64,000 nt of DNA, taken from the NCBI GenBank assembly GCA_964353175.1, contig CAYGUX010000002.1:124001-188000 (forward strand), read 5' to 3'. Of this stretch, positions 1 through 8,803 are shown piece after piece; positions within the stretch are counted from its first letter, which is position 1, and each line of letters begins with the position of its first letter. A program made the position numbers and the translations under genes. Below the pieces are notes generated by a model. That model ran no database searches and had not been told where the DNA came from. It saw only the letters and a program-made list of their open reading frames with translations. Source of the stretch: JAIYCX01 sp964353175. GTDB lineage: Bacteria; Bdellovibrionota_C; UBA2361; SZUA-149; DAOLCO01.

Positions 1-350
1 AGAACTACGCCAGCCAAGGGCTCATTTTTTTCGTAATATGCTATGGAAATTCCGCAGTGAGGTACTCCATGTGCATAGTTGGTTGTTCCATCAATCGGAT
101 CAATTACCCAGAGATTATTGGCCGTATGCTCAGCCTTTAGAGTTTCTTCTCCTAGAAAACTATGATCTGGAAAATGTTCCTTGATGGTTTCTATTATGAT
201 TTTTTCAGAGGCTAAGTCAGCTTCTGTAACTAAATCTGAAGGTCCTTTTTGACTAATTTGAAAACCATCTCTAGCAAATTTCATTACAACTTCCTTAGCT
301 CTGGAAGCTGCAATTTTGGCTACTTCTAGCGCTTTTTCAGGGTGTACCAT
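1..350 (-). CDS. Inositol monophosphatase family protein (3' part outside the window)
   Basis: Only the first 116 codons are present; the gene runs off the left edge. The ATG at 350 opens a frame with the family landmarks in order: SDLVTEAD (residues 38-45), LGEE (66-69, metal-binding Glu) and WVIDPIDGTTNY (81-92), the Mg-binding loop of the SuhB/IMPase family. Such enzymes remove phosphate from myo-inositol phosphate or related sugar and nucleotide phosphates in the cytoplasm, using Mg2+. The fragment does not show which substrate is used. It is divergent from the HerA-like gene at 517, with 166 bp between them. Confidence 0.9.
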   Translation of the reverse strand, partial: MVHPEKALEVAKIAASRAKEVVMKFARDGFQISQKGPSDLVTEADLASEKIIIETIKEHFPDHSFLGEETLKAEHTANNLWVIDPIDGTTNYAHGVPHCGISIAYYEKNEPLAGVV

Positions 351-459
351 AGGGTTTAAATGTTTACTATCTCTAGTTGTGTATCATTTTGTTGTGACTT
401 GCACTGTACTCTTGGATCGAACACTAGACAAGAGAGGTCAGCTAGAAACTGCCCAAATA

Positions 460-488
460 TTGAAAACTAGACTTGTTTATTGTATAAA
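460..488 (+). promoter_or_regulatory. Sigma70-type promoter for the HerA-like gene
   Basis: TTGAAA at 460-465 and TATAAA at 483-488 are separated by exactly 17 bp, close to the sigma70 consensus. The predicted start of transcription is about 20 bp before the ATG at 517, giving a short leader. Confidence 0.6.
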
Positions 489-516
489 AAAGTAAAATTA
501 AGGGAAATTAGGTAAT

Positions 517-1998
517 ATGGAACCATTAGAGTTAGGTAAATCACAAGAGGGGCAAGTGGTAGCATTTAACCCAGCTCTAATGAATCGTCATGGTTTAATA
601 GCTGGTGCCACTGGTACTGGAAAAACAGTAACTCTACAAGTCTTAGCTGAGCGCCTTTCTAAAATGGGAACTTCGATTTTTCTTACTGACATTAAGGGTG
701 ACCTTAGTGGATTGTCAAAGCAAGGTGAGTTGAATGATAAGATATCAGCTCGATTAAAATCTTTGGGGGATCTTTCGTTTAGTCCGAGCGCAAATCCAGT
801 TAATTTTATAGATATGTTCGCAAAGAATGGACATGGACTAAAAATCACTCCAAGTGCGATGGGCCCTTTGTTATTTGCAAAGTTATTAGAGCTTAATGAA
901 ACTCAAGCAGGGGTTTTGCATATCGCTTTTAAGTATGCCGATGAAGAGGGCTTACTGTTGTTAGATCTTAAAGATCTGAAGTCGGTTTTAAGTTTGGTTG
1001 CTGAAAATGCAAATGAGATCAGGAAGGAGTATGGAAATGTTTCTAGTCAATCTGTCGGAGCTATCCAAAGACGCTTGCTAGTCCTTGAGGAACAGGGTGG
1101 GGATCAGTTTTTTGGTGAACCAGAGTTTGATATCCATGATCTTTTAATTAAAGATTTTTCGGGTCAAGGCCTAATTCATGTTTTTGACGCAACAGAACTT
1201 CTTGAAAGACCTAAGGTGTACGCATCCTTTTTACTTTGGCTTCTTTCTGAACTATTTGAATCCTTAGATGAAGTGGGTGACTTACCTAGTCCAAAGTTAG
1301 CTCTGTTTTTTGATGAAGCTCATTTACTTTTTAATGATTTACCTAAAGAGTTATTGGAAAGAATAGAAACTGTTGTGCGTTTAATTAGGTCGAAAGGTGT
1401 TGGAGTATATTTTGTTACGCAGAATCCAGATGATATCCCTGAAAGCGTTTTGTCTCAGTTGGGGCATAGAGTACAACATGCATTAAGAGCTTTTACGGCG
1501 AGTGATAATGAGCGAATTCGTAAAATTTCTAAGAACTTTAGAGTCACTCCAGGATTAGATGTAAGGGATGTCATAACAAACCTTGGAACTGGGGAAGCTT
1601 TAATATCTGGTTTATCTGAGAAAGGTGAGCCTTTGGAAGTCGTAAGAACAATCATAAGACCACCTGAATCTAAAATTGGTCCTATTACTCTTGCTGAGCG
1701 GGCTGAGGTAATGTCAAGAAGTATGCTTAATTCTAAGTATAATCAAGAAATTGATAGAGAATCAGCGTATGAGGTATTGAAAAAAAGGACTGAGGAGACC
1801 GCAGCAAAGGAGCTAGAAGAAAACAAACCTAGTTTTTGGGCTAGTTTGTTTGGAGGATCTTCAGGGAGTTCTAAGACTACTAAACGTACAAGGCAGGGTG
1901 CTGGAGAAGCGTTTGTTAAATCTATGGTCAGAACCATAGGATCTCAAGTTGGCAGAGAGATTCTTCGCGGTGTAATGGGAACAATGAGCAAAAAGTAG
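517..1998 (+). CDS. HerA-like ATPase, DUF853/YjgR family
   Basis: A 493-residue protein of the normal length for the YjgR/DUF853 branch of HerA-FtsK ATPases. Walker A is GATGTGKT (residues 30-37); Walker B is LALFFDEAH (261-269). The C-terminal quarter is charged and low-complexity, then ends in a short helix with GGSSGSSK and a Gly/Arg-rich tail as in YjgR. The family is thought to be a hexameric, ATP-driven motor; its job in the cell is not established. It is followed after 9 bp by aguB, preceded by AGGGGA, so all three genes to 3945 may be co-transcribed from the promoter at 460, although no functional link to polyamines is known. Confidence 0.88.
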   Translation: MEPLELGKSQEGQVVAFNPALMNRHGLIAGATGTGKTVTLQVLAERLSKMGTSIFLTDIKGDLSGLSKQGELNDKISARLKSLGDLSFSPSANPVNFIDMFAKNGHGLKITPSAMGPLLFAKLLELNETQAGVLHIAFKYADEEGLLLLDLKDLKSVLSLVAENANEIRKEYGNVSSQSVGAIQRRLLVLEEQGGDQFFGEPEFDIHDLLIKDFSGQGLIHVFDATELLERPKVYASFLLWLLSELFESLDEVGDLPSPKLALFFDEAHLLFNDLPKELLERIETVVRLIRSKGVGVYFVTQNPDDIPESVLSQLGHRVQHALRAFTASDNERIRKISKNFRVTPGLDVRDVITNLGTGEALISGLSEKGEPLEVVRTIIRPPESKIGPITLAERAEVMSRSMLNSKYNQEIDRESAYEVLKKRTEETAAKELEENKPSFWASLFGGSSGSSKTTKRTRQGAGEAFVKSMVRTIGSQVGREILRGVMGTMSKK

Positions 1999-2007
1999 GG
2001 GATTGAA

Positions 2008-2904
2008 ATGAAGGACATTTTTTCGGTAGGTATCGTTCAAACCAAAGTTATAGATGCTAAGTCTAAGTTTGACTATAACGAGAATTTAGATAGATTTGAA
2101 GACCTGGTTGTTAAAACTAGTAAACAAGGAGCAAATGTTATATGCTTGCAGGAGATGTTTAATTCTCCTTATTTTTGCACCGTAGAAAACCATGATTTTT
2201 TTGCCTGTGCGGAAGGGATTGAAGGTGCGACAGTGAGTAGATTTAAAAAACTCGCTAAGTCACTAGATATCGCATTAGTATTACCGATTTTTGAAAAAAG
2301 AGCAGCTGGAGTGTACCATAATTCTGCCGTTGTCTTAGATGCAGATGGTAGCACCTTGGGTGTTTACAGGAAAATGCATATACCAGACGATCCTCTTTAT
2401 TTTGAGAAGTTTTATTTTACTCCTGGAGATGCTGAGCCTGGGTATCAGGTTTTTAAAGCTAAATACGCGAACGTCGGCGTTTTAATTTGTTGGGATCAAT
2501 GGTATCCGGAAGGTGCTAGAATCACAGCTATGAAGGGGGCTGAAGTACTATTCTTCCCTACTGCGATAGGTTGGCATCCTAAGGAAAAGGATGAGTATGG
2601 CGTGTCTCAAAGAGAAGCATGGCGAACTATTCAGAGATCACATGCTATCGCTAACGGAATTTTTGTAGCGTCACCAAATAGAATTGGACATGAGCTTACT
2701 CCTGAAACTGATGGGATTGAATTTTTTGGATCATCTTTTATCTCCGATCCATTCGGTCGAGTGATGAAGGAGGCAGGACAGGAAGAGGAAATTCTTGTTG
2801 CAGACTGTTCTAGAAAACTTTTAGAAACAACTCGTCAGCATTGGCCATTCTTTAGAGACCGTAGGATTGATTCTTACTCTCCCATTCTTAATCGTTGGTG
2901 CTAA
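2008..2904 (+). CDS. aguB: N-carbamoylputrescine amidase
   Basis: A carbon-nitrogen hydrolase (nitrilase superfamily) of 298 residues, the usual AguB length. The catalytic triad is visible: Glu49 in CLQEMF, Lys122 in RKMHIPD and Cys161 in LICWDQW. It hydrolyses N-carbamoylputrescine to putrescine, ammonia and CO2 in the cytoplasm. The segments YFEKFYFTPGD and WHPKEKDEYG are typical of AguB rather than of general amidases. The agmatine deiminase that makes its substrate begins 3 bp after its stop codon, which supports the specific name. An AGGGGA ribosome binding site precedes the ATG. Confidence 0.95.
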   Translation: MKDIFSVGIVQTKVIDAKSKFDYNENLDRFEDLVVKTSKQGANVICLQEMFNSPYFCTVENHDFFACAEGIEGATVSRFKKLAKSLDIALVLPIFEKRAAGVYHNSAVVLDADGSTLGVYRKMHIPDDPLYFEKFYFTPGDAEPGYQVFKAKYANVGVLICWDQWYPEGARITAMKGAEVLFFPTAIGWHPKEKDEYGVSQREAWRTIQRSHAIANGIFVASPNRIGHELTPETDGIEFFGSSFISDPFGRVMKEAGQEEEILVADCSRKLLETTRQHWPFFRDRRIDSYSPILNRWC

Positions 2905-2907
2905 TAT

Positions 2908-3945
2908 ATGGCACTTTCTTATAGATTCCCCGCTGAGTGGGAAAAGCATAAAGCAACCTGGATAGCATGGCCACATGAAGAGAGTGATTGGCCAGGAAAG
3001 TTTGAATTAGTAGATTGGATTTATGCGGACATTGTTCGTGTGCTGAGTTCTAGTGAGGAAGTTAGGATTGTCCTAGCGCCTTCAAGTGATAAGGATAGGA
3101 TTAAAGACGTTCTTAGGCTCTCTCATGCCAATTTAGAGAGCATATCTTTTTATGAAAAAGAAACTGATAGAAGTTGGTTGAGGGATAGTGCTCCTATTTC
3201 TGTGATAGATAGCGCAGGTGAACGTGTTTGGATGTCTTTTGCTTTTAATGCTTGGGCTAAGTACGATAATTTTAAATTAGATGTTGAGTTACCTGAGTTC
3301 ATCGCTTGGACTACAAAACGCGATTTAGTAAAAGCTATCAATGAAGATCATCATGTTGTAATGGAAGGTGGCGCATTAGAAACTGATGGGCAAGGTACTT
3401 TAATAGTAACTGAAGAGTGTCTGCTTTCTAGTATTCAAGAAAGGAACATTGGGTTTAAAAAGTCTGACTATGAGAAAGTTTTTAAGAGGTATCTTGGTAT
3501 TGAGAAGATAATCTGGTTAGAGGCAGGAATCTTTGGTGATGACACCCATGGTCATATAGATGATATTACAAGATTTATCGGAGTGGGTAAGGTTGTAACT
3601 GTTGTTGAGGAGGATAAGTCTCATCTGAATTACCATACCCTAAAACGAAATAAAGAAATTTTAGAGTCTTCTGTAGATGCTAGAGGGGTAAAATTGGAGG
3701 TAATAACACTCCCCATGCCAAGTGATGTTGTGTTTGAAGGCCAAATTTTACCAGCGAGCTATGCCAATTTTTATATTGCTAATAAAGTTGTTTTGGTTCC
3801 AACTTTCAATGATGCTAAGGATAGAATAGCGCTTAATACCTTGGCTTCCTGTTTCCCTGATAGGGATGTTGTTGGTGTGAATGCTAGGGATTTAGTCTTG
3901 GGTCTTGGGACATTTCATTGCCTTACTCAGCAAGAGGTTGAGTAG
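2908..3945 (+). CDS. aguA: Agmatine deiminase
   Basis: A 345-residue member of the guanidine-modifying (PAD-like) fold. It converts agmatine to N-carbamoylputrescine plus ammonia. Seen in the sequence: WLRDSAP (90-96), EGGALE (153-158), GDDTHGHIDDI (210-220, with the catalytic His214) and the nucleophile Cys338 in GTFHCLTQQ near the C-terminus. It starts 3 bp after aguB, so the two enzymes are translationally close and give a complete agmatine-to-putrescine route. No arginine decarboxylase is in the window. The stop codon lies inside a strong hairpin. Confidence 0.95.
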   Translation: MALSYRFPAEWEKHKATWIAWPHEESDWPGKFELVDWIYADIVRVLSSSEEVRIVLAPSSDKDRIKDVLRLSHANLESISFYEKETDRSWLRDSAPISVIDSAGERVWMSFAFNAWAKYDNFKLDVELPEFIAWTTKRDLVKAINEDHHVVMEGGALETDGQGTLIVTEECLLSSIQERNIGFKKSDYEKVFKRYLGIEKIIWLEAGIFGDDTHGHIDDITRFIGVGKVVTVVEEDKSHLNYHTLKRNKEILESSVDARGVKLEVITLPMPSDVVFEGQILPASYANFYIANKVVLVPTFNDAKDRIALNTLASCFPDRDVVGVNARDLVLGLGTFHCLTQQEVE

Positions 3946-3989
3946 TAAGGGAAGTCCCTTTCTCTTAGCTAGGACTTTCCCTTACTACT
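3941..3989. terminator. Bidirectional hairpin between converging genes
   Basis: A 17-bp arm at 3941-3957 pairs with 3972-3989 with one bulged T. It includes the aguA stop codon and lies just downstream of the converging gene ending at 4001. There is no long T-run, so it is a terminator or RNA 3'-end stabiliser for both sides. Confidence 0.65.
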
Positions 3990-4000
3990 GACTGATTAGC

Positions 4001-4723
4001 TTATCTTACTCTGTCTCTAGGTCTAGCAGGCACAGTGCCTGTTAATGTAAAATCTTCTGCTGTCCCTTTATAGTAGGAAGTTGTGGCCATGATTGAACCA
4101 AATGGTCCGTCATGTGTTACCTTGATAGTACCGAAATTGTTAGCGCCAGCAGGAGTGTGAATGTCCACATCCAATCTTTTATTAGCTTCTACTGAAAATG
4201 CACGGGCATCTATAACGGTTTGACCATCAAAGCTAGTTGCCGTGATGAATCCATTGATCGTGCTGTTTGCAGTATTAGTGACTTCTAAAAAATTAAAATT
4301 ATTTACGCTTGTATTAAAACTACCATATAGAGATGTTTCAACACACTGCATTTCTATCTCTGTCGGCGTGCCAGTAGTGGTGATTCCAGAAGCAGTATAC
4401 CCTAAACTGCCATCTCTGGTGGATATATGGCAGAATCTTCCAAACTCATTGTTGGTGTGGATTGGTGAAGTCCTACTTCTATTTACTGTTCCTTCAGGTC
4501 CTGTTATCGAATCTATCCTAACGTTAGCCGAGTAGGTGATTCCACAACAGTAACTTTTCCCCCCTTCGTGAGAGTATTGGAATAGGATAGCGGATGCTGG
4601 GGAGCTATCTTTTTGAACAACTGAGTAGTTCCCAGGAATAGTTACTGATTGGGCTTGAGAACTAAGTGGAATGCAAAGTGCGACAAGCAACATTATAAGT
4701 GCAGTTTTTGAAGGTAGTTTCAT
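4001..4723 (-). CDS. Secreted hypothetical protein
   Basis: Not recognised as a named family. The N-terminus is a clear Sec signal peptide: Lys at 2, a hydrophobic run over about residues 9-20, and a likely AxA-type cleavage after SSQAQ (about 25). The mature part is about 215 residues, rich in Thr, Ser, Gly and Asn, with two adjacent Cys (YCCG) and two more Cys later, so disulfides are possible. The predicted pattern is beta-rich, fitting an exported or surface protein. It is monocistronic, with a palindrome (4819-4833) about 100 bp upstream. Confidence 0.75.
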   Translation of the reverse strand: MKLPSKTALIMLLVALCIPLSSQAQSVTIPGNYSVVQKDSSPASAILFQYSHEGGKSYCCGITYSANVRIDSITGPEGTVNRSRTSPIHTNNEFGRFCHISTRDGSLGYTASGITTTGTPTEIEMQCVETSLYGSFNTSVNNFNFLEVTNTANSTINGFITATSFDGQTVIDARAFSVEANKRLDVDIHTPAGANNFGTIKVTHDGPFGSIMATTSYYKGTAEDFTLTGTVPARPRDRVR

Positions 4724-4818
4724 GATAATTGGTTTGTTTTATTTTTTGGTTGGTATGAAGATAGGCATTGGTTTTCGAGAATGTTGTAACTTCGAAAAGT
4801 TAAACGACTAGTCTATAT

Positions 4819-4833
4819 TCACATAATATGTGA
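4819..4833. promoter_or_regulatory. 15-bp palindrome, possible operator
   Basis: TCACATAATATGTGA is a perfect palindrome about 96 bp upstream of the secreted-protein start at 4723 and in the gap after the lipoprotein gene. It is similar in size to dimeric helix-turn-helix sites; no regulator can be named. Confidence 0.35.
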
Positions 4834-4881
4834 TAGTGACTTAGGTCAAGTGAAAAGTGGGCCAAATCAACTTCACTACAC

Positions 4882-5250
4882 CTATCTGCCAACCATTCCC
4901 CTTGGAATGAATCTTAGAACTGTTTCAGGTGGTCTTTTGCAAACTACTACTATTTCTGGTTTTTCTGGAATTGTTCTAGGTCTTGGAAATATTGAGTCGC
5001 AATTCCAACGGTCTTTGCCTAATGTATTGAGGGTCTCTTCTATCTCAGTTGTCGCTGTGTCGATGGGAAAGGACAATGACTTATATTCTAATTGAGAAAG
5101 TTTTTTAAGCTCGTCGATAGGCAAGCTCGGATTTGAAGAAATGCTTTCGATCCCATCCTTTAAAGTTTTTTCTAACTCTTTCTGTAGTTGCTTTTGGGAT
5201 TCATCACAGGAAGTAAAAATGAGTAGTGCGACTAGGAATATTTTTTTCAT
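4882..5250 (-). CDS. Small putative lipoprotein
   Basis: A 122-residue protein beginning MKKIFLVALLIFTSC: basic start, hydrophobic core and Cys15 as the likely lipidation site (the -3 residue is Phe, so the lipobox is not perfect). The rest contains a charged helical stretch with repeated Lys, Glu and Leu (about 18-60) and a Pro/Arg-rich tail with two further Cys. No family recognised. It is probably anchored to a membrane on the outside. Confidence 0.6.
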   Translation of the reverse strand: MKKIFLVALLIFTSCDESQKQLQKELEKTLKDGIESISSNPSLPIDELKKLSQLEYKSLSFPIDTATTEIEETLNTLGKDRWNCDSIFPRPRTIPEKPEIVVVCKRPPETVLRFIPRGMVGR

Positions 5251-5291
5251 GAGCTTTATATGAATTCAATGTAACTAATTCTTACATTAAT

Positions 5292-5323
5292 AAAAGGGGT
5301 TCTGGCAAGACTTGTCAGAACCC
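5292..5323 (-). terminator. Intrinsic terminator of the guanidine-modifying-type gene
   Basis: On the minus strand an 8-bp GGGTTCTG/CAGAACCC stem, extendable inward through CAAG/CTTG, is followed by CTTTTATT. It lies 34 bp after the stop at 5357. Confidence 0.75.
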
Positions 5324-5356
5324 GATGTTGAGAGGGAATGTTCTTTAGTTAGGAGA

Positions 5357-6355
5357 TTACTTAACTGCCTTGAACTTTTTGGGCTTTAGACCAAGAAGTT
5401 CAAGGATCAGACAGGTCATGCCTCCGTCCAAAGATCTGATGTGAGTAAATGGAATCTCAAGAACTTCGAACCCCAGATTTTCCAATTCAATCCTGATTGC
5501 TGCCCCTTCTTGGATTAGCACTTTCCCATTGTGTCCGACGCAGGATGAACTCCAGCTTGCTTTCGCCTTCTCTTCATTAGAACCAGATTCGATTGCGGTT
5601 GAGAGGAGGGTCACCAAGCTGTTAGAAACATTCAGAGCTTGGGCTATATCCTCTGTAACTTTTGTCGGATTAATTAGCCACTCATTGTGCAGAAATACCA
5701 AGGGGTCGCCGACTTCTGCCTGACCCGCCATGGTCATGGCCGTTGTCAAGTGGAGGGCCGAGTGTTCCACTCTTATAGTTTGGTAGCCAGCCTTCTTAGC
5801 ATGCTTTTCTAAGCTCTTAATAGCCTTTATCGTTGTTCTTTTGGTTTGATTTTCTTCTGTTAGGCGTTCATATTCAGGATTGTTTCGGACGCCAATCAGT
5901 AGAAAATTTCCAGCATTGGTTTCTACCGCAATCACATCTCCAAAGTCTATGCGGCCGGGAAGAGTGACGACTTTTACATCTTTCCCAAATAGATTTCGCA
6001 AACGCTCAGCTTCCTTTCGCCTTGCTTTTGCTCCCATCTTATTGGGGCTGATGAAAAGGTCAGACTCACTGCCTTTTAGTCTTAGAGCTAGATCCTGACA
6101 GAACATGCAGTCCGGACAGCTTTTTCCGCCAAGAGCCTTGATGAGATGTACGTATGATCCAAGCCAATTGAGTCCTTCGATAAAGAGGTCGAATTCTTCG
6201 TAAAGTCGAGTCCTGAAGTTTTTCCTTCCTTCTGATCGTAAGAGATTTTTCTTCAGTTTTTTATTGTGGGCAGATAATCCTTCAAAGGCAAATCTACTTG
6301 GTTGAACTGTGAGTGTTTGAAGCACACGTGAAAATACTTGAAGTTTAAAATCCAT
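5357..6355 (-). CDS. Guanidine-modifying-fold (dimethylargininase/amidinotransferase-like) protein
   Basis: A 332-residue protein using the ATG at 6355, which has AAGGAG 9 bp upstream; the frame could be extended to 6409 but lacks such a site there. Family landmarks: PDCMFCQD (81-88, the substrate-binding PDxxFxxD of dimethylargininases), GRIDFGDVI (134-142), ALHLTTAM (200-207, catalytic His202) and SLDGGMTCL (308-316, nucleophile Cys315). These enzymes attack a guanidine carbon in arginine derivatives; the substrate here is unknown. Cys80, 83 and 86 form a CxxCxxC set, which is odd for the family. Base composition looks richer in GC than the neighbours, two inverted repeats lie upstream and a terminator follows, so it may have been acquired. 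Confidence 0.75.
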   Translation of the reverse strand: MDFKLQVFSRVLQTLTVQPSRFAFEGLSAHNKKLKKNLLRSEGRKNFRTRLYEEFDLFIEGLNWLGSYVHLIKALGGKSCPDCMFCQDLALRLKGSESDLFISPNKMGAKARRKEAERLRNLFGKDVKVVTLPGRIDFGDVIAVETNAGNFLLIGVRNNPEYERLTEENQTKRTTIKAIKSLEKHAKKAGYQTIRVEHSALHLTTAMTMAGQAEVGDPLVFLHNEWLINPTKVTEDIAQALNVSNSLVTLLSTAIESGSNEEKAKASWSSSCVGHNGKVLIQEGAAIRIELENLGFEVLEIPFTHIRSLDGGMTCLILELLGLKPKKFKAVK

Positions 6356-6421
6356 TTGGATGAACTCCTTCTCTTTTCCTGAAAACCTAGGGGAAACCTT
6401 ATTAAACAAGTCTAACCAGAC

Positions 6422-6461
6422 TTGTCCTATAGAACATAAAAGTTATTTTCTATAGGAACAA
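6422..6461. repeat. Imperfect inverted repeat
   Basis: TTGTCCTATAGAA (6422-6434) pairs with 6448-6461 with a single extra A. It lies 67 bp upstream of the start at 6355, in the leader or promoter region of that gene. Confidence 0.5.
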
Positions 6462-6506
6462 ATCTAGTAATCTTCTACCCACATTATAATTTCAAGTTTT
6501 CTCTCA

Positions 6507-6566
6507 CGATAGAGATAGAACTACTAGTGAGTATTAGTGAGAATTGCTTCATTGGAATCTCTATCG
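6507..6566. repeat. 10-bp inverted repeat with 40-bp spacing
   Basis: CGATAGAGAT (6507-6516) and ATCTCTATCG (6557-6566) are perfect inverted copies. The sequence between holds two AGTGAG copies. Its function is not known; together with the repeat at 6422 it makes a symmetrical region in a gene-free gap. Confidence 0.45.
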
Positions 6567-6649
6567 AACAATGTTGTTTTAAATAAAACATAATTCGTGC
6601 AACTTCCTTTCTTTAAAGAATAATGCTATCTTAGTTTAAGTAATTTGAA

Positions 6650-6898
6650 GTGAACGAGGATAATTTAAATATGTTGCGTATGGTACTTGAGAAAGATGTA
6701 AATTCTATGTTTTCAGAGATAATTATAAGTCTTCAGAATATAGAATCCAAGCTTAATCAGGTGTTGCATATCCAGCATAATAGGTCGTTTGATCTTGATA
6801 GTCTCGTTGACCTTATCTCTCAAACAGATATAGTCCTAAGTGCTCTAGAAATGGAATCGACTAATCCAGAATTTTTACTGGATCACCTGTCATTGTAG
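6650..6898 (+). CDS. Small hypothetical protein
   Basis: An 82-codon frame from GTG at 6650, or 75 codons from the ATG at 6671 (GAGG is 11 bp before that ATG). The product would be acidic and helical, with heptad-like Leu, Ile and Val spacing (IISLQNIESKLNQVL), so a small coiled coil is possible. Its last 38 bp overlap the 3' end of the converging phosphoribosyltransferase gene. No family recognised; it could be a chance frame. Confidence 0.4.
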   Translation: MNEDNLNMLRMVLEKDVNSMFSEIIISLQNIESKLNQVLHIQHNRSFDLDSLVDLISQTDIVLSALEMESTNPEFLLDHLSL

Positions 6899-7382
6899 CT
6901 ACTACAGGAACTGGCCCTGGTCCAAAAGTTCTATCTATAAGAGCAATCCAGCAGAGAACATTCGCTCCACTTAAACATAGTCTTGTGTGAGCTTCTAAAC
7001 ATGATTTACCAGTTGTAATAATGTCGTTTACCACTGCAATATTTTTGCTCTTTACGGCATTAGTCGCTCCATTGCCTTTGTTGAACTCATTAAGTGTAAC
7101 TACCCTTGGGGGTAACTTAGATGAATTCTCTAGGCTAATGCTATGTGCTAGTGCATCCGCTAGACCGGAAGTGCTACCAGGCATTTCCACTAATACGACT
7201 GGTTCTTCAGGACTACATACATCAAGCGTTCTTTGAGCTAGGTAGTCAGAACAAACTGCAATTTCTTCTGAGTTAAGATCTTCTACTCTGTAAAAAGTAT
7301 TAGCTTCGCAGTTCTTTGAAAGCTTAATTGGTACTGAGAATCGTTCGGTGATTCTTTCGAATAGTTCTGGAAAATGACTCAT
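6861..7382 (-). CDS. Type I phosphoribosyltransferase-like protein
   Basis: The ATG at 7382 gives 173 residues; a TTG at 7439 would add 19, but a TATAAAAT element sits just upstream of the ATG. The PRPP-binding loop is IAVVNDIITTGKSC (115-128), with the first acidic residue of the usual DD pair replaced by Asn. A hydrophobic strand (PVVLVEMPGSTSGLADAL) precedes it, as in ComF and orotate phosphoribosyltransferases. It may transfer or release ribose phosphate on a base, or act as a ComF-like protein; I cannot choose. Confidence 0.65.
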   Translation of the reverse strand: MSHFPELFERITERFSVPIKLSKNCEANTFYRVEDLNSEEIAVCSDYLAQRTLDVCSPEEPVVLVEMPGSTSGLADALAHSISLENSSKLPPRVVTLNEFNKGNGATNAVKSKNIAVVNDIITTGKSCLEAHTRLCLSGANVLCWIALIDRTFGPGPVPVVATMTGDPVKILD

Positions 7383-7554
7383 ATGGTATTTTATACTAAC
7401 TAGTGAATAATTTATCGCCGGATAGTACAAGATTTTCAAGTTTTTGCCAGTAGTTTAAGAGGCTTATTTGAGTTTTCCCCAAGTAGTGGCAGTAATTTCC
7501 AGAGTGTTCAATTTTATGCTAGATTCCCTGAACTTAATAAATCTTTAAAATATA

Positions 7555-8694
7555 GTGCCTTATCAACAAATGACTAGACGAGTAACTACAATTGTTAAAA
7601 TTGGATCCATTGCTATTGGAGGGGAAAATCCAATTGCTGTTCAAAGTATGTGTGCCACTAAAACTACTAATATTGAAGCTACGGTAGCTCAGATTAGATT
7701 ATTGCAGTTAGCTGGGGCGGATATTATTCGAATTGCCGTTGATAGTAGAAATGATGTAGCGGCCCTAAAAGAGATAGTAAAAGAGGTCGATGCAAACTTA
7801 GTAATAGATTTACAAGAAAATTATCGCCTAGCTAAGGACGTCGCGCCATACATTGCTAAGTTCAGATATAACCCAGGACATTTATTTCATCATCAAAAAG
7901 AGACTTCGGTTGAAGATAAGGTGAAGTTTTTAGTTGATGTAGCGGGGGAGCATAGCCTCGCAATTCGGATTGGTGTGAACTTTGGTTCTTTAGACCCTGA
8001 ACAAAAAGCGAAAGGTGAAGATCCTAAAGATGTAGCTTATCAGTCAGCGCTAGATCATATGGCGTTGATGGAAGCTAACAACTTTAATCAATTTGTCGTG
8101 TCCTTAAAGAGTTCTAATCCTGAATCTGTTCTAGAGTTAAATACAAAGTTTGCTCTTGAGTATCCTAATGTTCCGTTACATCTTGGTGTAACAGAGGCGG
8201 GGATGCTTCCAGAGGGTGAGTTTAAAACTAGGGTAGCATTTGAGCCTTTATTGCATGCTGGTATAGGTGAGACGGTAAGAGTTTCTCTTACTTTGCCCGA
8301 TACTGAAAAGGATAAAGAGATCCTTGTAGCTAAAAAGATAATAGCAGATGTCCAATCGGGCCGTTTTAGGAATATCCCTAAAACCTTACCAAAGGGCCTT
8401 AATGTGATTTCCTGCCCATCTTGTTCTAGGGTAGAGAACAGTGCCTTTGTAAACTTGGCTTATGCAGTAAAAGAACAGGTGGCATTTGCCAAGGAACATA
8501 ATATTACCATTGCTGTTATGGGTTGCAGGGTAAACGGGCCAGGTGAGACAGATGATGCTGATTTAGGCCTGTGGTGCGCTCCTACTTTTGTGAACTTAAA
8601 GAAAGGGCCCGAATTATTAGGAAAGTTTGCTTATGATGAGGTAATACCGAAGCTTTTAGAGGAAGTACATTCTCTAATTCAATCTAAAGGCTAG
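7555..8694 (+). CDS. ispG: (E)-4-hydroxy-3-methylbut-2-enyl-diphosphate synthase
   Basis: IspG/GcpE, 379 residues, normal for the short bacterial form. It reduces MEcPP to HMBPP in the MEP pathway of isoprenoid synthesis, in the cytoplasm, with a [4Fe-4S] cluster. The cluster ligands are visible as Cys287 and Cys290 (CPSC) and Cys324 (MGCRVNGPGE), with the usual Glu331 just after. The N-terminal TIM-barrel starts at VKIGSIAIGGENPIAVQSM. The start is a GTG at 7555 or an ATG at 7570; neither has a good ribosome binding site. It is monocistronic here. Confidence 0.97.
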   Translation: MPYQQMTRRVTTIVKIGSIAIGGENPIAVQSMCATKTTNIEATVAQIRLLQLAGADIIRIAVDSRNDVAALKEIVKEVDANLVIDLQENYRLAKDVAPYIAKFRYNPGHLFHHQKETSVEDKVKFLVDVAGEHSLAIRIGVNFGSLDPEQKAKGEDPKDVAYQSALDHMALMEANNFNQFVVSLKSSNPESVLELNTKFALEYPNVPLHLGVTEAGMLPEGEFKTRVAFEPLLHAGIGETVRVSLTLPDTEKDKEILVAKKIIADVQSGRFRNIPKTLPKGLNVISCPSCSRVENSAFVNLAYAVKEQVAFAKEHNITIAVMGCRVNGPGETDDADLGLWCAPTFVNLKKGPELLGKFAYDEVIPKLLEEVHSLIQSKG

Positions 8695-8803
8695 AATAGA
8701 AATTCTAGTCAGACCCTAAATTACAATTTTGTGAAGTACTTTTGTTATTTTCTGGACTTAGTGTACAGGTGTATATCGTATGATCTTTATTTAAGGCACA
8801 AAA

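Noticed and set aside
4850..5095. 81-residue plus-strand frame
   Set aside because: Antisense shadow of the lipoprotein gene at 4882-5250, which has a signal peptide and a better sequence.
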